Shown here piece by piece: positions 44,526-52,943 of a DNA stretch of 64,000 nt. Every line of letters starts with the position of its first letter. Position 1 is the first letter of the stretch. This DNA is from Anaeromyxobacter dehalogenans 2CP-C. GTDB lineage: Bacteria; Myxococcota; Myxococcia; Myxococcales; Anaeromyxobacteraceae. The stretch covers positions 2,950,001 through 3,014,000 of the forward strand of contig NC_007760.1 in the NCBI RefSeq assembly GCF_000013385.1, given 5' to 3'. A program made the position numbers and the translations under genes. The notes under the pieces are model-generated. The model had not been told where the DNA came from and did not search any database. It was given only the letters and a program-made list of their open reading frames with translations.

Positions 44526-45916
44526 CACCGCGCCCCCCGTCCCAGCAGCACCACCTTCGCCGTGGCGAGCAGGCACACCAGGTCGAGGAACAGGGTGGTG
44601 TTCTTGATGTAGTACAGGTCGTACTCGAGCTTCTTCGCCTGCTCCTCCATGGTGGAGCCGTAGCCGTAGCGGAGCTGCGCCCAGCCGGTCAGCCCCGGCT
44701 TCACCAGCTCGCGCAGCGCGAACAGCGGCCACCGCGCCTTCAGCTCGGACAGGAACACCGCGCGCTCGGGCCGCGGGCCGACCAGGCTCATGTGCCCGCC
44801 CAGCACGTTCCAGAGCTGCGGGAGCTCGTCGAGCCGGGCGCGCCGGAGGAAGCGGCCCACCGGCAGGACGCGCGGGTCGTCGTCGGTCGCCCAGGCGGCG
44901 CCGAGCTTCTCGGCGTCGCGGCGCATGGTGCGGAACTTCCAGATCCGGTACGGCCGGCCGCCGCGGCCGGTGCGCTCCTGCGAGTACAGCAGCGGGCGGC
45001 CGTCGGAGAGCCAGATCGCGGCGGCCACCGCGGCCATCACCGGCGCGCCCAGCAGCAGGCCCACCGCGGACACGCCCAGGTCCAGCGCCCGCTTCACCGT
45101 GCGGGTCAGGCGCGAGACCCGGAAGCCCTCGTCGAAGATGAGCGCGCTCGGCCGGACCAGGGCCAGCGGGATGCGCTGCAGGGTGGCCTCCGCGAAGCCC
45201 ACGTCGTCCACCACCCGCAGGCCGCGGGTGCGCAGCGCGAGCAGCGCGTCCACCGGCAGCCCCTCGCGCCGGTCCTCCATCGCCACCACCACCACCTGCG
45301 CCCGCGCCTGCCGGACCACGTCCAGCACCGGCCCCTGGCGCAGCGCCTCCGGCGGCACCACCGCCGGCGCGCGGCTGCCCTCCGGCACCACGAACCCGGC
45401 CACCGCCCACAGGCCGTCCGCCTCGCGCTCCACCGCCCGCGCCAGGTCGCGCGCGCGGGGCCCCGCGCCCAGGAACAGCACGCGGGTGGGCGCCCCCACC
45501 ACCGCCGGCATGAGCGCGCGGGCGCCGATGACGCCGAGCGCGCCGCCCGCCGCGGCGAGCACCACCGAGCGGTGCAGCATCCAGCCCGGGAGCACCAGGT
45601 CGAGCGAGAGGTCGGCGATCGCCAGCGCGATGGTCGCGACGCCCAGCGCGCGGAGCAGCCGCCGCCCGTCGGCGCGGTCGCGCACCGCCGCGTGCAGGTC
45701 GTACAGGTCGCCGAGGTACAGCGCGCCCGCGAAGAACAGCGAGGCGAGGCCGGCGCGCAGCACCGCCGGCGCGATCGGCGCGGCGGCGCCGGTGGCCTGC
45801 GCCGCGACCGGCCCGAGCGACGCGCCCGCGAGCAGCGCCACCACGAGGACGGTCTCCTCCGCGAAGAAGTAGAACGCCTTCCGCGGCGAGAACCAATGGT
45901 TGAAGACCCGGACCAC
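44525..45916 (-). CDS. Undecaprenyl-phosphate sugar phosphotransferase (TIGR03013-like)
   Basis: This initiating polyprenyl-phosphate transferase is about 463 residues. The first ~240 residues hold four membrane helices and a CoA-binding-like domain (VLFLGAGPRARDLARAVE). The C-terminal bacterial sugar transferase domain has the membrane hairpin KRALDLGVSAVGLLLGAPV, WKFRTMRRDAEKLG and RRARLDELPQLWNVLGGHM. It starts the repeat unit by linking a sugar-phosphate to the lipid carrier. The GTG at 45916 is preceded by GGAGGG; an ATG at 45979 is possible but gives a longer low-complexity start. Similar proteins open with VIRVF in XrtA loci. Confidence 0.9.
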   Translation of the reverse strand: MVRVFNHWFSPRKAFYFFAEETVLVVALLAGASLGPVAAQATGAAAPIAPAVLRAGLASLFFAGALYLGDLYDLHAAVRDRADGRRLLRALGVATIALAIADLSLDLVLPGWMLHRSVVLAAAGGALGVIGARALMPAVVGAPTRVLFLGAGPRARDLARAVEREADGLWAVAGFVVPEGSRAPAVVPPEALRQGPVLDVVRQARAQVVVVAMEDRREGLPVDALLALRTRGLRVVDDVGFAEATLQRIPLALVRPSALIFDEGFRVSRLTRTVKRALDLGVSAVGLLLGAPVMAAVAAAIWLSDGRPLLYSQERTGRGGRPYRIWKFRTMRRDAEKLGAAWATDDDPRVLPVGRFLRRARLDELPQLWNVLGGHMSLVGPRPERAVFLSELKARWPLFALRELVKPGLTGWAQLRYGYGSTMEEQAKKLEYDLYYIKNTTLFLDLVCLLATAKVVLLGRGAR

Positions 45917-45980
45917 CCACCCTCCCCCCGACCGCCCCCGCGGCCCCACGGAAAGCTGGGATCTGCCCGCGTTCCGCACA

Positions 45981-46163
45981 TCACCCGCGAGAAGCCCTCC
46001 TCATCGCCGCGCCGCCCCGGTGCGTTCGCCGGCGCGCGAGCAGGCGCGCCACGGCGACGGCGGCGGCCGCCAGCGCGAGCGCGAGCGCGAAGCCGCCCGC
46101 GAACGCCGGCCCGGCGCCGCCCCCCACCTCGCGATCGACCGCGACGAGCGCGACGGCGCTCAC
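45981..46163 (-). CDS. Tiny single-pass membrane protein in the exopolysaccharide operon
   Basis: This 60-residue open frame starts with GTG inside the upstream stop (GTGA), the same coupling as nearby genes. It has one hydrophobic helix (residues 22-40, AGGFALALALAAAAVAVARLL) followed by a basic stretch (ARRRTHRG). No family recognised. It resembles a C-terminal sorting tail by shape but carries no PEP motif. Its reality rests on the coupling, the length and the membrane profile, so confidence is moderate. Confidence 0.5.
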   Translation of the reverse strand: MSAVALVAVDREVGGGAGPAFAGGFALALALAAAAVAVARLLARRRTHRGGAAMRRASRG

Positions 46164-46918
46164 AGCGGCTCTGCGCGCCTGACCTCGGGCACCGCGGGCA
46201 GCGGCGCCTGCGGCGCCACGCCGGCCGGGTCCCCGTAGATCCAGCGCCCGTGCGCCACCGTCGCGGCGTCCACCCCGTTCAGCACCACGCCGGCCGCCCG
46301 CTCGCCCAGCGCGTCCAGCGCGAGCCGCACCACCTGGCGCGGGGTGATCCCCGAGCGCACCACCAGCAGCGCCGCGTCCGCCGCCTGCGCGAGCCGGTCG
46401 CCGTCCGCGCCCGCCAGCGCCGGCGGCGCGTCGAGCACGACGTGCTCGTAGGCGGCGCGGAGCTGGTCCATGAGCGCCAGGGCGCGCGGGCTGCGGAGCG
46501 CCTGGGCCGGGTCGCGCGCGTCGCCGGCGCACAGCACCGCCAGCGGGCCGACGCGCACCACCGCCTGCGCCAGCTCTGCCGTGCCCTCCAGCACCTCCGC
46601 CAGGCCGGCCCGCGGGGCGAGCCCGAAGCGCGCCGCCAGCACCGGGCGGCGCAGGTCGGCCTCGACCAGCACGGTCGCGCGCCCCTCCTGCGCCGCGGTC
46701 AGCGCCAGGTTGGCGGCGGTGGTGGTGCGCCCCTCGCCGCGGCCGGCGGAGGTGATGGCCAGCACGCGCATGGGCCGGCGGGCCGCCAGGCGGAGCACGC
46801 GCTGGTACAGGACGCGGTACTGCTCCGCGGCCGGCGAGTCCGGCGCGTCGAGCGCCACCAGGCGGCTCTCCGGCGCCAGCGTCGGGAAGGCGGCGTTCAG
46901 CGTCTCGGCGGGGATCAT
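46160..46918 (-). CDS. CpsD/CapB-type ATPase (BY-kinase-like) with altered Walker A
   Basis: This 252-residue P-loop protein has ITSAGRGEGRTTTAANLAL near residue 55, VEADLRRPVLAARFG as the A' motif and HVVLDAPPALAGADG as Walker B. The family normally has GEGKS/T; here the lysine of Walker A is Arg64. There is no tyrosine cluster at the C-terminus. It lies next to the Wzz-type gene, the usual partner. Possible roles are a scaffold for chain-length control or an atypical ATPase; kinase activity is doubtful. Confidence 0.85.
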   Translation of the reverse strand: MIPAETLNAAFPTLAPESRLVALDAPDSPAAEQYRVLYQRVLRLAARRPMRVLAITSAGRGEGRTTTAANLALTAAQEGRATVLVEADLRRPVLAARFGLAPRAGLAEVLEGTAELAQAVVRVGPLAVLCAGDARDPAQALRSPRALALMDQLRAAYEHVVLDAPPALAGADGDRLAQAADAALLVVRSGITPRQVVRLALDALGERAAGVVLNGVDAATVAHGRWIYGDPAGVAPQAPLPAVPEVRRAEPL

Positions 46919-46941
46919 GGCGTTCGCTCCAGTGGACGGGT

Positions 46942-48312
46942 TCACGACGCGTGGCTGCGGGGCCCGATGCGCGGGATGGCGGCGAGGACCGGCACGCCCA
47001 GCGCGGCCGCGTCCTCCGGACCGCGCATGGAGCCGTCGAGCCACTCCGCCAGGCCGGCCGCGGCCAGGCCGGCGGCGACGCTGGCGAGCAGCGCGAGCAG
47101 CAGCATCCGCCCGCGATCCGGCGCCGACGGGCGGGTGGGCGCGAGCGCCGGCTCGATCACGCGGAACAGCGCCTGGCCGTCGGCCGCGAGGAGCTGCTCG
47201 GCGGCGGCCGCGTCGGCGCGCCGGGAGACGGTCGAGACGTACTTCGCGCGGAGCACCTCGTAGTCGCGCGAGCGCGCCGCCAGCTCCTGGCCCCAGCGCG
47301 GCGCGGCCTCGACGCGCTTCTGGTAGGAGGCGAGCTCGGCCTGGAGCCCCGCCAGCGCCTGCTGGTGCTCCGAGACCTCCTCGTCGAGGCGCGCCAGCTG
47401 CTCCGAGACCCGGCCCTTGCGGTACCCCTCGAGCTCCTCGTCTCGCCGCCCCTGCGCCTCCTGCAGCTCGCGCCGCGCGCGGCGCACGTCGGGGTGCTGC
47501 GGCCCGTAGGCCGCCTCGGCCGCCTGCACCCGCCGCGTCGCGGCGTCGAGCGCGGCCTCGCTCATGCCGGGCGCGCTCGGGCCCTCCGGGATCGACGCCA
47601 GGACCGTGTTGCGGCGGCGGCGGGCGTCGGCGATCGCGGAGAGGTGCATCTCCACCAGCGCCTGGGCCCGCGCGGCGGCGCGCGCGTTCGTGTCGATCAT
47701 CTCCGGCAGCTCGGCGGCGTGCTCCAGCTTGAAGCCGAGGATCTTGCGCTCGTGCTCGGCGAGCGCCTTCGACATCTCGGTCGCCTGCGCGTCGAGCGTC
47801 TCGCGCAGCGCGCGCGCCTGGCTGGCCAGCACCTCGCGGGTCATCTCCTCGTACGAGCGCGGGAGCAGCTCCGCCGCGGCCTTCACCTTGCGTGGATCGG
47901 CGCCGCGCACCTCCACCACGAAGAGCAGCGCGGGCGGGCCGCCGGGCACCTCGCCCTCGAGCCGGACCTCGACCTGCCGCCGCAGCTTCTCGACCGCCTG
48001 GTCGAGGTCGCCGCGCAGGTCGGGGAAGAAGTCGGTCTCCTTCACGACCTTCTCCAGGACCGGCCGCGCCAGGATGCCGTGCTTGATGGTCCGCATCCGG
48101 TCCTCGAAGGGCGCGACGCCCTGGGCCGGGAAGAAGTCCACCGGGAGCCGCCGAGGCTCGATCTGCACGGTGGAGGAGGCCGTGTACTCGGCCGGCGTGA
48201 GCAGCGCGAGCGCCGCCCCCGTCGCGAGCACGATGACCGACACCACCAGCGCGATCACCTTCCGCCGCCGGAGCGCCGCGAACAGGTCGTGAATCGTGTA
48301 GGTCCGCTCCAT
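46942..48312 (-). CDS. Wzz/GNVR-type chain-length determinant
   Basis: This 456-residue protein has an N-terminal membrane helix (VIALVVSVIVLATGAALALL) with the Wzz domain, and a second helix near the C-terminus (LLLALLASVAAGLAAAGLAEWL). Between them is a long coiled-coil region with many Glu/Arg/Ala repeats (residues ~160-370). It is typical of polysaccharide co-polymerases. The C-terminal cytoplasmic tail is short and lacks a kinase domain; the CpsD-type protein is supplied by the next gene. Confidence 0.9.
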   Translation of the reverse strand: MERTYTIHDLFAALRRRKVIALVVSVIVLATGAALALLTPAEYTASSTVQIEPRRLPVDFFPAQGVAPFEDRMRTIKHGILARPVLEKVVKETDFFPDLRGDLDQAVEKLRRQVEVRLEGEVPGGPPALLFVVEVRGADPRKVKAAAELLPRSYEEMTREVLASQARALRETLDAQATEMSKALAEHERKILGFKLEHAAELPEMIDTNARAAARAQALVEMHLSAIADARRRRNTVLASIPEGPSAPGMSEAALDAATRRVQAAEAAYGPQHPDVRRARRELQEAQGRRDEELEGYRKGRVSEQLARLDEEVSEHQQALAGLQAELASYQKRVEAAPRWGQELAARSRDYEVLRAKYVSTVSRRADAAAAEQLLAADGQALFRVIEPALAPTRPSAPDRGRMLLLALLASVAAGLAAAGLAEWLDGSMRGPEDAAALGVPVLAAIPRIGPRSHAS

Positions 48313-48325
48313 GTCCCGTATCCCC

Positions 48326-49450
48326 TCACCGCGCCGGCAGCGTCCACCCGAGCCGGATGCCCACGGTGGTCCTTCGCAGGTCCGCCGACGGATCGTCGAT
48401 CCGCGCGAAGTGCGTCACGCCGAGGGCGACGCGGACCCCGCCCCCCAGCATCATCCCGGCCTCACCCGCGGCCGCGTACCCGAGCGTCGAGTTCCTCCCG
48501 CTCGGGACCTCCCCGGAGTGCCAGAGCCCGCCGTCGCCCCGCACGTCGAAGCGCAGACCGAACCTGCGCACCACGCCGACCTCCGCCGAGTCCACCAGGC
48601 CGGGGCGCGCGGTGGACCCGATCCCCAGGCCGTGTGCCACCGCCACGCGCAGGTCCAGCTCGCGGCGCGCCAGCCGGAGCTCCGCCCCGGCCTCGGGCAC
48701 CAGCGCCTGATCGTGCGTCCCGATCCACATGGCCGGCCCCGCGTACCCGTCCACCTCCAGCATCCGGGTGATCCGGTAGCGGGCCCTGGCGCGGAGCCCC
48801 TGCGACCACGCCAGCGAGTCGCCGGCCGGGTCGAAGCCCTGGAACAGCCCCGCGGCGTACGCCGCGCCCACCGCGAGCCGCTCGCTCGCGTGCCACAGCG
48901 CCTCCGCGCCGGGGGCGTGCATCGCGCCGCCGCTCCGGTCGGAGAACACCACCGTCCGCTCCGTCGCGGTGAGCGCGAGCTCGATCCGCCGCGAGGCGTC
49001 CCACTCGGCGCGTCCCCGGCCCTGCACCGTCCACGCGGAGCGCTGGCCCGTGCGGAAGATGCCCATCTGCGCCAGGCCGACCGGGTCGAAGGCGTAGCCA
49101 CCGCGCGCCGACGCGGTCACCCGCGTCCGGTGCGTGGGGGCCGCCTCCAGGTCGAGCGCGCCGCGGTGGTTCCAGATCCCGTGCGACGCGAGGCGCTCGT
49201 ACACCAGCCAGTCCCCGCCGTAGGTCGCGGTGAGCTTGAACAGGTGGTCGAGGAGCCGGAAGCCCACGTCGGGCGAGATGCGCCCGGTGCGATCCCCGCC
49301 CTGCCCCAGGTAGAGCGCGTTCGAGTCGTAGCCGCCCTCCAGGGAGAGACGGGCGATGGGCTCCGCCACCGTCACCGCCGCCACCCGTGCGGCCGGCGCC
49401 AGGAGCGCGGCCCACAGCACCGCGATCCCGAGCCCCCGCCGCGCACCCAT
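48326..49450 (-). CDS. Outer-membrane beta-barrel protein of the exopolysaccharide locus
   Basis: This 374-residue protein has a signal peptide (GIAVLWAALLAPAARVAAV) and then alternating hydrophobic/polar strands rich in Gly/Tyr/Arg (GGYDSNALYLGQGG, RVTASARGGYAFDP), with the last residues WTLPAR. Similar barrel proteins occur in XrtA-linked exopolysaccharide loci, where they may form the outer-membrane step. The ATG at 49450 is chosen because a signal peptide directly follows; an ATG at 49534 would put a low-complexity Arg-rich extension in front. Confidence 0.82.
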   Translation of the reverse strand: MGARRGLGIAVLWAALLAPAARVAAVTVAEPIARLSLEGGYDSNALYLGQGGDRTGRISPDVGFRLLDHLFKLTATYGGDWLVYERLASHGIWNHRGALDLEAAPTHRTRVTASARGGYAFDPVGLAQMGIFRTGQRSAWTVQGRGRAEWDASRRIELALTATERTVVFSDRSGGAMHAPGAEALWHASERLAVGAAYAAGLFQGFDPAGDSLAWSQGLRARARYRITRMLEVDGYAGPAMWIGTHDQALVPEAGAELRLARRELDLRVAVAHGLGIGSTARPGLVDSAEVGVVRRFGLRFDVRGDGGLWHSGEVPSGRNSTLGYAAAGEAGMMLGGGVRVALGVTHFARIDDPSADLRRTTVGIRLGWTLPAR

Positions 49451-49490
49451 CGCCCGCCCTCGCCCGCGCTCCGCCGGAGACCGCGCCGCC

Positions 49491-50069
49491 CTACGGCACG
49501 TACAGGACGTCACCGCCCTTGAGCCAGAGCGCACCCGCCGCCTCCCCCTTCACCAGGTCGTCGAAGGACAGCCGCACGCGATCGGCGCCGCCGTCCGGCT
49601 TCTGCCGGAGCCACACCACCTCGTCGCCGCCGTAGGGCGTGCGGCCCCCGGCCAGCGCGATGGCCTGGACCACCGACACCGGGCCGCGCAGCGGGAAGCC
49701 GCCCGGCCGCGTCACCTCGCCCAGCACGAACACGCGGGAGGCGTTGATCTCGCGCACCAGCACCGCGACCGCCGGATCCTTGATGTACGTCGCGAGCGCC
49801 TTGCTGAGGCCGGTCTGGAGCTCGGCGGGCGTCTTGCCCGCCGCCTCCACCTCGCCGGCGAGCGGGAGCGAGATGCGCCCGTCGGGGCGCACCGGCACCA
49901 CGCGGGTCAGCTCCGGCTCGTGCCAGACCACCACCTCGAGCACGTCCTCGCGCCCGATGCGGTACTCGCCCGCATCGGGACGCGTGCCGGCCCGCTCGGA
50001 CGCGCCCTTGCCCGCGCACGCCGCCGACAGGAGCAGGACCGCCGTCATCGCCACGTTGCCACGCGCCAT
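49491..50069 (-). CDS. Polysaccharide export lipoprotein (Wza/Poly_export family)
   Basis: This 192-residue protein has a lipoprotein signal (AVLLLSAACAGKG). The Poly_export domain follows from about residue 37 (YRIGREDVLEVVVWHEPELTRVVPVRPDGRISLPLAGEV) and one SLBB domain near 110-185 (VFVLGEVTRPGGFPL). It is shorter than E. coli Wza and lacks its C-terminal barrel helix, as usual for this group. It is the first gene of the 14-gene run, with a sigma-54-type promoter candidate about 50 bases upstream. Confidence 0.9.
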   Translation of the reverse strand: MARGNVAMTAVLLLSAACAGKGASERAGTRPDAGEYRIGREDVLEVVVWHEPELTRVVPVRPDGRISLPLAGEVEAAGKTPAELQTGLSKALATYIKDPAVAVLVREINASRVFVLGEVTRPGGFPLRGPVSVVQAIALAGGRTPYGGDEVVWLRQKPDGGADRVRLSFDDLVKGEAAGALWLKGGDVLYVP

Positions 50070-50116
50070 TCCGTTCCCCCGGTGCGGCTCTCCGCCAATC
50101 GGACGCGCTCGCACCG

Positions 50117-50132
50117 AGCACGGCGCATGCCA
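50117..50132 (-). promoter_or_regulatory. Candidate sigma-54 promoter of the exopolysaccharide operon
   Basis: The minus strand reads TGGCATG-N4-GTGCT. The invariant GG and GC are correctly spaced, and 10 of 12 scored positions match the consensus TGGCACG-N4-TTGCW. The -12 element is about 50 bases from the export lipoprotein start. A sigma-54-dependent regulator is encoded next to it. Confidence 0.6.
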
Positions 50133-50300
50133 CCGTCCCGGCCGCGGCGCGGCGGCCCGCGAGAACGCCGCTCGGCGGGCGGTCCGGGCCTGGCCGCGCG
50201 GCCGGGCGCACGGCGTCGCGGAACGGCGCGGGCGGCGCAGGCGAATGTTTTTCCTCGCGCGCGGAACCGCAGTGCCCGCGTTGCCGCGCGCGCCAGGGCG

Positions 50301-50314
50301 CCCGAACGTTCGGG
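50301..50314. promoter_or_regulatory. Perfect 14-base palindrome, possible operator
   Basis: cccgaacgttcggg is its own reverse complement. It lies 46 bases upstream of the small membrane protein gene at 50360 and about 170 bases upstream of the sigma-54 promoter candidate, inside the divergent gap. Confidence 0.45.
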
Positions 50315-50359
50315 AGGACGCGGCGGCTGCGGTCGGCCAGCGCGCGCCGGAGGGGACCG

Positions 50360-50551
50360 ATGCTGAGGGCGGCGGCGTGGACGATCGGCCTGTTCGGGGC
50401 CGGGATGATGATCTGCAGGCTGTTCCCGCTGCCCTGGATCGAGCCGGCGGTGCTGATCGGGCTGGGCTTCGGGTTCCTGGCGGTGAGCGCGCGGACGGGG
50501 CCTCGGCCACGGCGCACCCGCACGATCGCGACCAAGGAGGCGGCCGCGTAG
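50360..50551 (+). CDS. Small membrane protein of unknown function
   Basis: This 63-residue protein has two hydrophobic helices (AAAWTIGLFGAGMMICRLF and AVLIGLGFGFLAVSA) and a basic Arg/Thr tail. The ATG has an AGGGG ribosome site 5 bases upstream. It is divergent from the exopolysaccharide operon and convergent with the sigma-54 regulator gene. No family recognised. Coding is likely but not certain because of its length. Confidence 0.6.
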   Translation: MLRAAAWTIGLFGAGMMICRLFPLPWIEPAVLIGLGFGFLAVSARTGPRPRRTRTIATKEAAA

Positions 50552-50568
50552 CGTCACCGGTAGGTGCG

Positions 50569-50595
50569 GCCGCGGCGCCCGCGAGGGGCCGCGGC
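50569..50595. terminator. Possible hairpin between convergent genes
   Basis: Two GCCGCGGC arms (8 bases, 11-base loop) lie in the 64-base gap between the small membrane protein gene and the sigma-54 regulator gene. There is no T-run. Confidence 0.3.
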
Positions 50596-50615
50596 GGCGC
50601 CGCCGGCGTCTCGCG

Positions 50616-52067
<1,452 letters not shown>

Positions 52068-52200
52068 CCGGTTTCCGTTCAGGGGCGGCGGAGTGCCGTC
52101 GAGGAGAAGCTGGCGCCACCTCCGACGGCCGGCACCGGCCCGATCGCGGCGGCGGCCGAGCGAGCGTGCGCGCGCGCGGCTTCCGTGCGATACCTCGCGC

Positions 52201-52458
52201 GTGCGACTGTCGCGACCGAGGGTCCTGCTCCGCGCGGTGCTGCTCCTCGTGGGCGGGGCGTTCATGCTGGTGAGGGCGTGGCAGGCCTGGGACGGCGCCC
52301 GCACGCCGGGCGGCGATCCCGTGCTGCTGCAGCGGATCGCGCTGGTGGAGGCCCTGGTGGGCGTGCTCGCCCTGGTGGCGGCGGGCGTCGCGCTCCTGTC
52401 GCTCCGCCGCCGCCGCCGCACCCACACGCTTCGCCTCGACGACCTCGATCGCCGCTGA
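52201..52458 (+). CDS. Small two-helix membrane protein
   Basis: This 85-residue protein has two hydrophobic segments ([19 protein letters not shown] and [18 protein letters not shown]) followed by a very basic tail ([17 protein letters not shown]). It is divergent from the sigma-54 regulator. The GTG start at 52201 has no clear ribosome site. No family recognised. Composition and absence of a competing frame support coding. Confidence 0.5.
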   Translation: MRLSRPRVLLRAVLLLVGGAFMLVRAWQAWDGARTPGGDPVLLQRIALVEALVGVLALVAAGVALLSLRRRRRTHTLRLDDLDRR

Positions 52459-52543
52459 GCGGTCCCCTGGGGTGGCGCGGCGAACCTCCGCGCCCCCGCC
52501 GCGGCTCTCGCCCGACAGCCACGCCATCCTCGGAGCCCCACCC

Positions 52544-52936
52544 ATGTCCGGATCCCGCCCCGCCGTCGCCGCCGCCCTCGCCCTCGCCGCCCTGACCGCC
52601 TGCAGCCGCGCGCCCGCCGGCCCGCCCGCCGCCCCGGTGGTGGACGGCCCCGACGCGAAGGCGCTGGTGGAGGCCGGCGCCCGGCTGGTGGACGTGCGCA
52701 CGCCGCAGGAGTTCGCGGCCGGCCACGCGCCCGGGGCGATCAACGTCCCGTACGACGAGATCGCGCGCCGCGCGCCCGGCGAGCTCCCGGACCGCGACGC
52801 CGCCATCGTGCTCTACTGCCGGACGGGCCGCCGGAGCGCGATCGCGGCGAAGGCGCTCCGCGAGCTCGGCTACACGCGGCTCCACGACCTCCGGCGCGCC
52901 GACGCGTGGCCGGGGCCGCTCGAGTCCACCCGGTAG
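52544..52936 (+). CDS. Rhodanese-domain lipoprotein
   Basis: This 130-residue protein has a lipoprotein signal ([14 protein letters not shown]) and a single rhodanese domain: [22 protein letters not shown], then the active-site loop YCRTGRRS with the catalytic Cys present. It would transfer sulfur from thiosulfate or a persulfide in the periplasm. Unlike the rhodanese-fold protein at 22.9 kb it is catalytically complete. It is convergent with the SpoIID-domain gene, with a 7-base gap. Confidence 0.88.
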   Translation: MSGSRPAVAAALALAALTACSRAPAGPPAAPVVDGPDAKALVEAGARLVDVRTPQEFAAGHAPGAINVPYDEIARRAPGELPDRDAAIVLYCRTGRRSAIAAKALRELGYTRLHDLRRADAWPGPLESTR

Positions 52937-52943
52937 ATTACAG

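Noticed and set aside
45981-46163. PEP-CTERM sorting protein
   Set aside because: The single helix and basic tail are like a sorting tail, but there is no PEP motif and no exosortase in the window.
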